Assembly: GCA_903907305.1 (NCBI GenBank)
Contig: CAIVNT010000055.1
Span: forward strand, 1-5,145
Direction of reading: 5' to 3'
Source of the DNA: an uncultured Ignavibacteriota bacterium
Lineage (GTDB): Bacteria > Bacteroidota > Ignavibacteria > UBA10030 > UBA8401
Length of the DNA stretch: 5,145 nt
Both the position numbers and the translations under genes were made by a program. The notes under the pieces are model-generated. The model did no database searches, was not told the DNA's origin, and saw only the letters and a list, made by a program, of their open reading frames with translations. Position 1 is the stretch's first letter, and every line of letters begins with the position of its first letter. Positions 1-5,145 of this stretch are shown here, piece by piece.

Positions 1-32
1 ATCTTTTTTGGCGTGGCTGCTGAACTCAATAA

Positions 33-551
33 TTACTTCTTCCCTTTATTGGACTTTGTGACCTTTGATTTTGTTTTCATCAGTTTCGGCACTGCGCCAT
101 TCGATTTTTTCGTAAGCGGTTCAGCGACGGCGTTTTTTTTCGGTTCAACCTTTGCCACTTTCTGCGCGTGCAGATCATGCCGGTCATCATCGTCGTCATC
201 AACATCGGTCCGTTTCTTCTTCTCGTACTTTTTCAATCCGACGATCTGATCCTGATTGAATCCGAGTTTCTCCATCTTCTCCACTTCAAAAAAATCCTCA
301 CCCACTTCATATTCTCCCTCCTCTTCACCAACATCAACATCTTCGATCTCATCCTCGATCTTAGCGGCAACAAAGATGAATCGTTTGTCCGCTTCGATGA
401 GCATCTCAAAATCGCCGAGATTCTCCGGCATATCGAATTTCACATTCTCTGCCCGCTCCGCCATTTCATCCCACAATTCCAGGATAGGAACTTCTTTTGT
501 CTTATGCGATTCTAAATAGCGTTCAGCTTCGGACAATAATTTTTCATACAT
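33..551 (-). CDS. Small acidic/basic charged protein, function unknown
   Basis: I do not recognise this 172-aa protein. The ATG at 551 is chosen because GGAGG lies 5 nt upstream (557-561). The reading frame stays open to an ATG at 599, but that one has no SD. Residues 1-65 look like a compact folded domain, probably mostly helical ('ILELWDEMAERA' 23-34, 'EADKRFIFVAAK' 53-64). Residues 66-94 are acidic, with 16 Asp/Glu of 29. Next come 'EKLGFNQDQIVGLKKY' (94-109), six consecutive Asp (118-123), and a tail from about 131 with 14 Lys in 42 residues and no aromatics. The tail is probably disordered. A small N-terminal domain with a 'D.RF..V' strand followed by an acidic stretch recalls the RNA polymerase delta subunit and HARE-type winged helices. 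That is an inference from pattern only; unlike delta, this protein ends in a basic tail. There is no signal peptide or membrane segment, so it is presumably cytoplasmic and may bind nucleic acid. It starts 53 bp after the amidohydrolase stop, so co-transcription is likely. Confidence 0.82.
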   Translation of the reverse strand: MYEKLLSEAERYLESHKTKEVPILELWDEMAERAENVKFDMPENLGDFEMLIEADKRFIFVAAKIEDEIEDVDVGEEEGEYEVGEDFFEVEKMEKLGFNQDQIVGLKKYEKKKRTDVDDDDDDRHDLHAQKVAKVEPKKNAVAEPLTKKSNGAVPKLMKTKSKVTKSNKGKK

Positions 552-556
552 AACAA

Positions 557-561
557 CCTCC
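557..561 (-). promoter_or_regulatory. Ribosome binding site GGAGG that fixes the start of the charged protein
   Basis: On the minus strand, GGAGG is followed by TTGTT and ATG (549-551), a 5-nt spacing. It is the best SD in the window. It decides for the 172-aa product over the 188-aa version starting at 599, which has only A-rich sequence upstream. Confidence 0.75.
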
Positions 562-604
562 GTGGTTTGGTACCGTTCTCTTCGGGCAGATAGGATCATT
601 CATT

Positions 605-2365
605 TCATTTTTTGTAGCGGATCTTCCCTCCGACAATCGTCATTTCCACTTCTGTCGTGAGGATTTCTTTTGGTTCAACGGTCATAATATCTTTGGACAG
701 CATCACCAAGTCCGCCAGTTTTCCCCCTTCAATGCTCCCTTTCTCGTTCTCCAGGAATTCTGCATACGCACCCCACATGGTGAAGGCCCGAAGTGCTTCT
801 TCCCGTTTCATTTTCTGCGGAGCAAACCAGCCGCCGTCGAACAGTGTGGTATCGCGGATATGTTCGGCAGAGAGCTGGAATAACTTCTCAACATCATGTG
901 CAGTGCGTGGAATTCCATCTTTATCCTGCCGGGTAATCGCAGCATAGAATCCGTTCAGAGGATTCGGCAGTTCCACCGGAAAATCCGAACCCGCCGGGAT
1001 GATATTGCCGTCATCAAGGAGGAACCGCCACGCGTAAGCGCCAAGGATTCTCTCTGGACCAAGCCGCGCCTGTGCCCAATACATATCCGATGTGGCGTGT
1101 GTCGGCTGCATACTTGGAATAATATTCAGTTGTTTGAACCTCGGGATATCATCGGGGGCAATGATCTGCGCATGTTCTATCCGCAGCCGCGCATTGCGGG
1201 CCTGTACCGGATATTTCTTTGACGCTGCTTCGAACTCATCCAATGCGGTCTTATTGGCTCTATCCCCGATCGCATGCACACATACCTGGAATCCTCTTTG
1301 CAGCGCCTGTTCCGTTATCACCCGTATGGAATCAGGAGAGAAGGTGATCACACCGCGGTTTTCGGGTTCATCGCTGTACGGCTCGATTAGTGCTGCACCG
1401 CGTGAACCGAGTGCGCCGTCCAGATATAATTTGATGGAGCGCAGCGAAAGGAAATGATTTGTCACGTCAACGTATGGGCCGCTCTTCAGCATTGCGTCAA
1501 GAAATTCCCCGTTTCCTCCGATCAACGCGTAGATCCGCAGCGGCAATTCTTTTGTCTTGGCAAGCGAACGGTAAATATCGAAATCGGTCCGGTCAATTCC
1601 CATGTCATGAATTCCGGTAAGACCGAACCGCAGACACTCTTTGAATGCTTTGCGATATAATTCAATTTTTTCTTCGATGGAATATTCGGGAACAACTTTT
1701 CTGATAAGCGATTCCGCATTATCAACGAACACGCCCGTGGGATTTCCGAAACGATCTTTCTGCACGATCCCGCCGTCAACTTCAATCGTAATATCCGAAC
1801 TGTTCTTTGCGATCTCCATCGCTTTGGAATTCACCCAAATAGCGTGGCCGTCGATCCTGTTGAGGATAACAGGATTATTCGGTGAAACTTTGTCCAACAT
1901 CGCCGCAGTCGGGAACGGTTTTTGTCCCGTACCGTTTCCCCAATCGTTCTGATCCCACCCGCGTCCGCGTATCCATTCTCCCGGTTTCGCGATCAGAACG
2001 CGCGCAGCGAGCATCTCTACGATCTGCTGTGACGACGATGTTCCGTACAGATTCAATTCCGAAAGACTTTGGCCGAGTCCCATGACGTGCGCGTGTGAAT
2101 CGATCATTCCGGGAATGATCGTCTTCCCATCTGCATCGATCACATTTTGAGAAGTATACTGTTTTTGTATATCTTGTGAGGTGCCGACAGCGATCAATCT
2201 GCTTCCGCGGACCGCAACCGCTTCTGCTTTGGAGTTCTCTGCATCAACGGTGTAGATGTTCGCATTAATGATGATAAGATCGGCTGGTTGTTTTTTCGAG
2301 ACAATGTGCAGGAACACTGCAGCGAAAACAGCAATAGCAAAAATTATGATAACAAGTATTTTCAT
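605..2365 (-). CDS. Exported or membrane-anchored YtcJ-type amidohydrolase (amidohydrolase family 3)
   Basis: A metal-dependent hydrolase of 586 aa with the full plan of the YtcJ/NfdA branch of the amidohydrolase superfamily. The N-terminal beta-sandwich ('ADLIIINANIYTVDA' 28-42) leads to 'IPGMIDSHAH' (84-93), with metal ligands H91 and H93. Further family motifs are 'GRGWDQNDW' (134-142), 'NRIDGHAIWVNSKA' (169-182), 'SIKLYLDGALGSRGA' (310-324, with K312 the candidate bridging lysine), 'VHAIGDRA' (363-370), 'RIEHAQ' (395-400), 'SMQPTHATSD' (418-427), 'AGSDFPVE' (458-465, catalytic Asp461) and 'KGSIEGGKLADLVML' (542-556). All expected metal and catalytic residues are visible, so it should be active. 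Residues 2-22 are strongly hydrophobic and followed by Lys-Lys, which fits a signal peptide or uncleaved anchor. There is no lipobox Cys. Family members hydrolyse amides or formamides, but the substrate cannot be read from sequence. The SD is poor: AGGGG lies 13 nt from the ATG. The start is supported by the signal sequence. The charged-protein gene follows it. Confidence 0.95.
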   Translation of the reverse strand: MKILVIIIFAIAVFAAVFLHIVSKKQPADLIIINANIYTVDAENSKAEAVAVRGSRLIAVGTSQDIQKQYTSQNVIDADGKTIIPGMIDSHAHVMGLGQSLSELNLYGTSSSQQIVEMLAARVLIAKPGEWIRGRGWDQNDWGNGTGQKPFPTAAMLDKVSPNNPVILNRIDGHAIWVNSKAMEIAKNSSDITIEVDGGIVQKDRFGNPTGVFVDNAESLIRKVVPEYSIEEKIELYRKAFKECLRFGLTGIHDMGIDRTDFDIYRSLAKTKELPLRIYALIGGNGEFLDAMLKSGPYVDVTNHFLSLRSIKLYLDGALGSRGAALIEPYSDEPENRGVITFSPDSIRVITEQALQRGFQVCVHAIGDRANKTALDEFEAASKKYPVQARNARLRIEHAQIIAPDDIPRFKQLNIIPSMQPTHATSDMYWAQARLGPERILGAYAWRFLLDDGNIIPAGSDFPVELPNPLNGFYAAITRQDKDGIPRTAHDVEKLFQLSAEHIRDTTLFDGGWFAPQKMKREEALRAFTMWGAYAEFLENEKGSIEGGKLADLVMLSKDIMTVEPKEILTTEVEMTIVGGKIRYKK

Positions 2366-2505
2366 AGCGGTTTGTTTTCCCCTGACCGAAAATTACAAAA
2401 GGGATATTGTAAATGCCAATACCTTTTCTTGAATTATCTGCGGGTTGATGGAAATACTTTTTAAAGTGTAGTGTTTTTTTCACAGAAAATACCTATAGGA
2501 AAATC
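2366..2505. other. Divergent intergenic region between the amidohydrolase and mazG
   Basis: This 140-bp AT-rich spacer must carry the promoters of both divergent genes. On the minus side there is a weak -35/-10 pair. On the plus side I see no convincing promoter: TACCTTTT (2420-2427) and TACTTTTT (2455-2462) resemble the Bacteroidetes -7 box TAnnTTTG but lack the final G and a correctly spaced TTTG. An 8-bp palindrome CCTATAGG (2492-2499) overlaps the mazG SD AGGA (2497-2500). There is no ORF, terminator or operator-like long inverted repeat. Confidence 0.7.
2390..2419 (-). promoter_or_regulatory. Possible sigma70-like promoter of the amidohydrolase gene
   Basis: On the minus strand, TTGGCA (2414-2419) and TAATTT (2390-2395) are separated by 18 bp, about 25 bp upstream of the amidohydrolase ATG. 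Each box is a partial match to the -35/-10 consensus. If it is used, transcription would start near 2383, so the leader would be only about 18 nt and would begin at the AGGGG motif. This is a weak call from pattern alone in an AT-rich spacer. Confidence 0.25.
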
Positions 2506-3261
2506 ATGAAAGAATTCGATGAATTTGTCACCATCATGCGCCGTCTTCGGAACGAATGTCCGTGGGATAAGGAACAGACCCACGAATCATTGAAGAAGCA
2601 TTTTGTGGAAGAAGCATACGAAGCGCTCGATGCGATCGACCGGAAGAACTTCGACGATCTGAAAGGGGAATTGGGTGATGTCGCTCTGCAGGTGCTCTTC
2701 CATTCCATCATTGCAGAGGAAGAAAAGAAGTTCACGCTGGAAGAGGTGTTTACTGCCATCAATGCGAAACTGATACGCCGTCATCCGCATATCTACGGGG
2801 AAGCCGTTGTCAATTCCGGCGCGGAACAATCCGCATTGTGGGAGACAATCAAAATGACCGAAGGAAGAATGTCCGTGCTGGAGGGGATCCCGAATCATTA
2901 TCCCGCGCTGATGAAAGCGGAGAAAGTGCAGAAGAAAGCGTCAAAAGTCGGATTTGATTGGACGAAGAAAGAAGATGTCTGGAAAAAAGTTGAGGAAGAG
3001 ATCAGCGAACTGCATGAAGCGGTCGAGTCCGGCAACAAAGAACATACGCACAAAGAATTCGGCGATGTGCTCTTCTCTCTTGTCAATTATTCACGTTTTA
3101 TCGGCGTTGATCCTGAGGAAGCCTTGCACACTACGGTGAAATCATTCACAGACCGATTCACCTTTATCGAGAAGCGTTTACAGGAACTGGGAAAAGATAT
3201 CCATACGACGAGTCTTGTCGAAATGGATGAATTGTGGAATGAAGCGAAGGGTCACGAGTGA
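2506..3261 (+). CDS. mazG: Nucleoside triphosphate pyrophosphohydrolase MazG, full-length two-domain form
   Basis: MazG hydrolyses (d)NTPs to NMP plus pyrophosphate in the cytoplasm. It cleans the nucleotide pool of aberrant triphosphates and, in E. coli, affects ppGpp levels (family knowledge). At 251 aa it is close to the E. coli length (about 263). The N-terminal MazG domain starts with 'CPWDKEQTHESL' (18-29). It carries the Mg-binding pattern EE..E (E35, E36, E39) followed by E55 and D58 in 'GELGDVALQVLFH' (54-66), then 'RRHPHIYG' (91-98). The C-terminal domain begins at 'EKVQKKASKVGFDW' (139-152). It repeats the pattern with E164, E165, E168, E184 and D187 ('EFGDVLFSLVNYSR' 184-197). Both metal sites are therefore intact; in E. 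coli the C-terminal one is the catalytically competent one. The SD AGGA at 2497-2500 sits 5 nt from the ATG. It is the only plus-strand gene here, so it is probably monocistronic, and its stop lies one base from the stop of the convergent lipoprotein gene. Confidence 0.97.
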   Translation: MKEFDEFVTIMRRLRNECPWDKEQTHESLKKHFVEEAYEALDAIDRKNFDDLKGELGDVALQVLFHSIIAEEEKKFTLEEVFTAINAKLIRRHPHIYGEAVVNSGAEQSALWETIKMTEGRMSVLEGIPNHYPALMKAEKVQKKASKVGFDWTKKEDVWKKVEEEISELHEAVESGNKEHTHKEFGDVLFSLVNYSRFIGVDPEEALHTTVKSFTDRFTFIEKRLQELGKDIHTTSLVEMDELWNEAKGHE

Positions 3262-3262
3262 T

Positions 3263-3790
3263 TCAACCGATCCGTTTCAGCCAATCGGAGATTTCCTTCG
3301 CGTTCGCTGACGTATTGAAGAATCTGCGGTCTCCGTCCTGACTGAGAATGATCCGCTGGTATTTTTTTATTTCTGGACGATAGAGATAGACCGATGTCGT
3401 CCACGTTCCCATATCCGCTCCCATAGAGACTGTATCGGAATATGTTTTTGCATCGATGGTTTGCGCCATTTGTTTCATTCTGGAAAGTGAATCTGCCGGA
3501 ATCAATGACCGCAATGTGTCGCGGCGCTGATATTTCCTCTGTAATTCTTCTTCAGTGAACATACCATTATCGTCATCTCTCCACATGACCGTATCCCGTG
3601 ATCGATCATAGGTACGTACATTGCCGTTGACATCAACATATGTTCCATTCCACGAGACACCCCATGCGAAGTTCAAATATTCCGCTTCGAATACGATCTC
3701 ACCAAGCGGCGGTTGTCCGGAATTCACCGATGAATCCGAACACCCAATGCCGGCGGTGACAAAAAGACATAATGCTATCAACGATTTCAT
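3263..3790 (-). CDS. Small secreted lipoprotein of unknown function
   Basis: A 175-aa predicted lipoprotein with a Lys at position 2, a hydrophobic stretch (4-16) and lipobox-like 'GIGC' with Cys17 as the lipidation site. Gly at -3 is tolerated but not typical, so processing is likely rather than certain. A short Ser/Gly/Pro linker (18-29) follows. The mature part has the aromatic segment 'NFAWGVSWNGTYVD' (40-53) followed by 'NGNVRTYDRSRD' (55-66), a charged helix (78-111), and strands around 'TSVYLYRPEIKKYQRIILS' (132-150). 'DGDRRFFN' (152-159) and 'AKEISDWLKRIG' (164-175) close the protein. The middle and end remind me of small uncharacterised Bacteroidota proteins with 'NxAWGxxxxGxxxDxxGxV', but I cannot confirm the family. 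There are no catalytic motifs. GGGAG lies about 9 nt before the ATG. It begins 30 bp after the phoH stop, so it is probably co-transcribed with phoH. The product would be in the envelope, unlike PhoH. Confidence 0.82.
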   Translation of the reverse strand: MKSLIALCLFVTAGIGCSDSSVNSGQPPLGEIVFEAEYLNFAWGVSWNGTYVDVNGNVRTYDRSRDTVMWRDDDNGMFTEEELQRKYQRRDTLRSLIPADSLSRMKQMAQTIDAKTYSDTVSMGADMGTWTTSVYLYRPEIKKYQRIILSQDGDRRFFNTSANAKEISDWLKRIG

Positions 3791-3820
3791 AGTTTTTCTC
3801 TCCCAGACAAGAAATGTGCA

Positions 3821-4801
3821 TCACTTCTGCCTTCCGTTCTCCTTCTCACCGAATTTCGCATATGCATCGATGATCTCGCGCACCAAGCGGTGACGGACAA
3901 CGTCCATCTTATCAAAATAAACAAAATCGATCCCGTCGATCTTCTTCAGCACTTCCTGGATCTGTACCAGACCCGATGTGACGTTCGACGGCAGATCGAT
4001 CTGTGTAACATCGCCGGTGATGATCGCTTTCGAATTGTTTCCCAAACGCGTCAGGAACATCTTCATCTGCATCGCTGTAGCATTCTGCGCCTCATCCAGG
4101 ATCACAAACGCATTATGAAGAGTTCGTCCACGCATATACGCCAGCGGGACGATCTCAATGATACGCCGCTCCACATACATTTTCAATTTTTCACTCGGCA
4201 ACATATCGTCCAACGCATCATATAATGGACGCAGATACGGATCGATCTTCTGTGCCATATCGCCGGGAAGGAATCCGAGCGATTCTCCCGCTTCCACCGC
4301 GGGACGGGCAAGGACGATCTTGCTCACTTCATTATTCTTCAGACTCGCCACCGCCATTGCAACCGCAAGATATGTCTTTCCCGTTCCGGCAGGTCCCACC
4401 GCAAAAATGATATCATTCTTGAGCGCTTTGGCGAGATACTCCCGCTGCGTCGGCGTCTTTGCTTTGATGATGGAATTTTTTGTAAAGAGAACAGCAACAT
4501 CATTCTCTTTCATCTTAAGCGAAGCGAATTTTACCGGTGCAACGTCCACAACAAGATCAAGCACAGTATTCACATCATTCGCCGTCAGGACCCCATTCTT
4601 GGAAAGGAGGAATTGAAGTTCATTGAATACCCGTTCCAGCTGCTGAAGTTCCTCCTCCTCACCGCGCAAAGTGATGTTGCTTCCTCGTGCTGTGATGGAT
4701 GCATCGAACCGCTGTTCGATCAGATGAAGATGCGAGTCATTGTATCCCAGCAGGGATAAGGCATCCACATCTTTGAGTGATATTTTCTTTTCGATGGTCA
4801 T
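3821..4801 (-). CDS. phoH: PhoH-family ATPase (PhoH/YbeZ type)
   Basis: A cytoplasmic P-loop ATPase of 326 aa, a normal length for PhoH/YbeZ. Residues 1-90 form the family's N-terminal domain ('ARGSNITLRGEEEE' 38-51). The ATPase core starts with 'KAKTPTQREYLAKAL' (113-127) and Walker A 'GPAGTGKT' (136-143). 'ARPAVEAGESLGFLPGD' (165-181) and 'MRGRTLHN' (223-230) follow, then Walker B 'FVILDEAQN' (232-240), 'ITGDVTQIDLP' (261-271) and 'VVRHRLVREII' (301-311). All family motifs are intact. PhoH proteins are linked to RNA metabolism, and YbeZ partners the RNase/ribosome factor YbeY (family knowledge). No ybeY lies next to this gene. The frame is open to an ATG at 4858, but that lies inside a repeat. 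I choose ATG 4801 because 'MTIEKKISLKDVDAL' resembles usual PhoH beginnings and the extra 19 residues look non-conserved. The GGAG before 4801 is only 2 nt away, which is unusually tight. The lipoprotein gene follows after 30 bp. Confidence 0.96.
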   Translation of the reverse strand: MTIEKKISLKDVDALSLLGYNDSHLHLIEQRFDASITARGSNITLRGEEEELQQLERVFNELQFLLSKNGVLTANDVNTVLDLVVDVAPVKFASLKMKENDVAVLFTKNSIIKAKTPTQREYLAKALKNDIIFAVGPAGTGKTYLAVAMAVASLKNNEVSKIVLARPAVEAGESLGFLPGDMAQKIDPYLRPLYDALDDMLPSEKLKMYVERRIIEIVPLAYMRGRTLHNAFVILDEAQNATAMQMKMFLTRLGNNSKAIITGDVTQIDLPSNVTSGLVQIQEVLKKIDGIDFVYFDKMDVVRHRLVREIIDAYAKFGEKENGRQK

Positions 4802-4803
4802 TT

Positions 4804-4807
4804 CTCC
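4804..4807 (-). promoter_or_regulatory. Tightly spaced SD (GGAG) before the preferred phoH start
   Basis: On the minus strand GGAG is followed by only AA before the ATG at 4801. The usual spacing is 5-9 nt, so initiation may be weak, or another start may contribute. No alternative ATG/GTG/TTG with a better SD lies nearby. Confidence 0.35.
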
Positions 4808-4825
4808 GATTAAGTAGAAGCCAAC

Positions 4826-4834
4826 TCTATAACA
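4826..4834 (-). promoter_or_regulatory. Possible extended -10 element upstream of phoH
   Basis: On the minus strand TGT-TATAGA resembles an extended -10 (TGnTATAAT), about 25 bp before the phoH start codon. No acceptable -35 is found at 16-18 bp. It would allow phoH transcription independent of yraN, starting downstream of the repeat. This is speculative. Confidence 0.18.
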
Positions 4835-4852
4835 AACTATTTTTTGTATGGT

Positions 4853-4961
4853 TGTCATTCCCCCAACGGGGCCGTAGGTCGCACGTTTTTAGTCGAAGAC
4901 TCGACTCTTCGAGCGGGAATCCAGAAATATGGATGCCCGATAGGAACATTCGGGCATGACA
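4853..4961. repeat. Palindromic dispersed-repeat/MITE-like element, about 109 bp
   Basis: The element is bounded by near-perfect inverted ends: TGTCATTCCC (4853-4862) and GGGCATGACA (4952-4961), 9 of 10 positions complementary. Inside are several hairpins. CCCC-AAC-GGGG lies at 4861-4871. TCGAAGA/TCTTCGA lies at 4893-4899 and 4906-4912. CGGGAATCCA (4914-4923) pairs with TGGATGCCCG (4930-4939) at 9 of 10. ATGCCCGA (4933-4940) pairs perfectly with TCGGGCAT (4950-4957). The last two share an arm, so they compete. The 'GTCATTCCC ... GGGAATCCAG' wording is like the small dispersed repeats found in many bacterial genomes, often non-autonomous mobile elements or REP-like sequences. It encodes no protein and shows no clear flanking target duplication. 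It sits between yraN and phoH. Copy number cannot be seen from one window, so its status as a family member is inferred. Confidence 0.72.
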
Positions 4962-4980
4962 GAGTATTTTTAAAATAAAT

Positions 4981-5000
4981 TCAAGCCATAACGGACTCCT
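4981..5000 (-). other. Orphan SD plus two-codon ORF (Met-Ala-stop) behind yraN
   Basis: On the minus strand AGGAG (4996-5000) is followed, after an ideal 6-nt spacer, by ATG GCT TGA (4989 down to 4981). It begins about 10 nt after the yraN stop, exactly where the next operon gene should start. The repeat begins 19 bp beyond the TGA. It may be the beheaded start of a gene disrupted by the repeat, a minimal leader ORF, or chance. It is not a protein-coding gene as it stands. Confidence 0.4.
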
Positions 5001-5009
5001 TTTTATTAT

Positions 5010-5145
5010 TTAAAAACAGTCCTTCAGTATCGTGCACTCCTCTTTTCCATCCTTCCACAATACCGAAACAACATCAAAGCGACACTCAGTATTATTGATA
5101 TCCCGCTCCACAACATATCCTTCTGCTGTTCTGCGGAGCAATTCC
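5010..5145 (-). CDS. yraN: YraN/UPF0102 family protein, C-terminal end only (gene continues beyond the window)
   Basis: Only the last 44 codons lie in the window; the 5' end is cut at 5145, with the frame starting at 5144. The peptide includes 'ELLRRTAEGYV' and then 'ECRFDVVSVLWKDGKEE', ending 'TILKDCF' before TAA. The 'CRFDVVSV' strand followed by a short loop and a final 'lkdaF'-like end is the usual C-terminus of the UPF0102/YraN family. These are predicted restriction-endonuclease-fold proteins of about 120 aa with unknown function. The putative active site (E...D...ExK) is in the missing N-terminal part, so activity cannot be judged. It precedes phoH in the same direction, separated by 208 bp that contain the repeat. 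The assignment rests on a short but characteristic segment. Confidence 0.82.
   Translation of the reverse strand, partial: ELLRRTAEGYVVERDINNTECRFDVVSVLWKDGKEECTILKDCF

Larger units (their letters stand above)
4802..5009. other. yraN-phoH intergenic region, 208 bp
   Basis: In transcription order (right to left) this gap holds a well-spaced SD with a two-codon ORF, the 109-bp inverted-repeat element, and a 51-bp AT-rich stretch carrying a possible -10 for phoH. It has no full gene. No hairpin with a directly following T-run is present on the minus strand, so a Rho-independent terminator after yraN is not evident. On the plus strand the 4933-4957 hairpin is followed 8 nt later by a short T-run, which is too distant for a convincing terminator. 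Confidence 0.65.

Noticed and set aside
1..32. Terminator or further gene downstream of the charged protein
   Set aside because: Only 32 bases are available. There is no clear stem with a T-run on the minus strand, and no start codon with an SD.
168..519. Plus-strand ORFs antisense to the charged protein, including a Ser-rich one
   Set aside because: They mirror the acidic/Lys-rich codons of the minus-strand gene, with no SD or domain. They are shadows.
552..599. Longer start (ATG 599) for the charged protein
   Set aside because: There is no SD upstream of 599, whereas GGAGG sits 5 nt before the ATG at 551. The extra 16 residues cover the SD region itself.
2420..2462. Bacteroidetes-type promoter boxes (TAnnTTTG) upstream of mazG
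   Set aside because: TACCTTTT and TACTTTTT miss the final G and no TTTG box sits 19-21 bp upstream, so no promoter is called.
2265..2483. Minus-strand 72-codon ORF overlapping the amidohydrolase start
   Set aside because: It is out of frame with the clear amidohydrolase gene, lacks an SD and has no recognisable features.
2492..2499. Palindrome CCTATAGG at the mazG SD as an operator
   Set aside because: Eight base pairs without flanking symmetry is too short to claim a regulator site. It probably arises by chance.
4777..4959. Plus-strand 60-codon ORF running through the repeat
   Set aside because: It overlaps the phoH start and the palindromic element, has no SD and is not protein-like. It is open by chance.
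4933..4970. Rho-independent terminator formed by the ATGCCCGA hairpin
   Set aside because: On the plus strand the T-run starts 8 nt after the stem, and no plus-strand gene ends there. On the minus strand no T-run follows the stem.

Overview
The window looks like ordinary bacterial chromosome: densely packed, protein-coding, with no phage, IS, CRISPR or RNA gene. Clear Shine-Dalgarno (SD) sequences precede several genes (GGAGG before the acidic/basic protein, AGGA before mazG). The protein styles (an exported YtcJ-type amidohydrolase, a small lipoprotein with an aromatic 'FAWG..WNGTYVD.NGNV' segment, and PhoH with a Bacteroidota/Chlorobi-like N-terminus) suggest the Bacteroidota-Ignavibacteriota-Chlorobiota (FCB) group. 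The strong SD use argues against a classical Bacteroidetes. This placement is an impression from the sequence, not a search result.

Left part (1-2365, minus strand): a membrane-anchored or secreted amidohydrolase of family 3 (586 aa) is followed by a small, extremely charged protein of unknown function (172 aa). The small protein has a compact N-terminus, an acidic middle with six consecutive Asp, and a Lys-rich tail. The two probably share a transcript. Centre (2366-3261): a 140-bp divergent intergenic region, then a complete two-domain mazG on the plus strand. mazG converges on a minus-strand gene with one base between their stop codons.

Right part (3263-5145, minus strand): in transcription order, the 3' end of a YraN/UPF0102 gene, a 208-bp gap, phoH (326 aa) and a small lipoprotein. 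The gap is the most interesting place. It holds a 109-bp palindromic dispersed-repeat-like element with near-identical TGTCATkCCC ends and several competing hairpins. It also holds a well-spaced SD plus ATG that stops after two codons, directly behind yraN. The outer edge of the repeat supplies an in-frame ATG that lengthens the phoH reading frame by 19 codons. This suggests that a repeat landed in a formerly tighter yraN-phoH operon.

Functionally, the window mixes housekeeping (NTP clean-up by MazG, an RNA-linked PhoH ATPase, a YraN nuclease-fold protein) with envelope proteins (lipoprotein, exported amidohydrolase). I see no previously undescribed multi-gene system. The candidates for novelty are the repeat with its orphan start, and the highly charged small protein.
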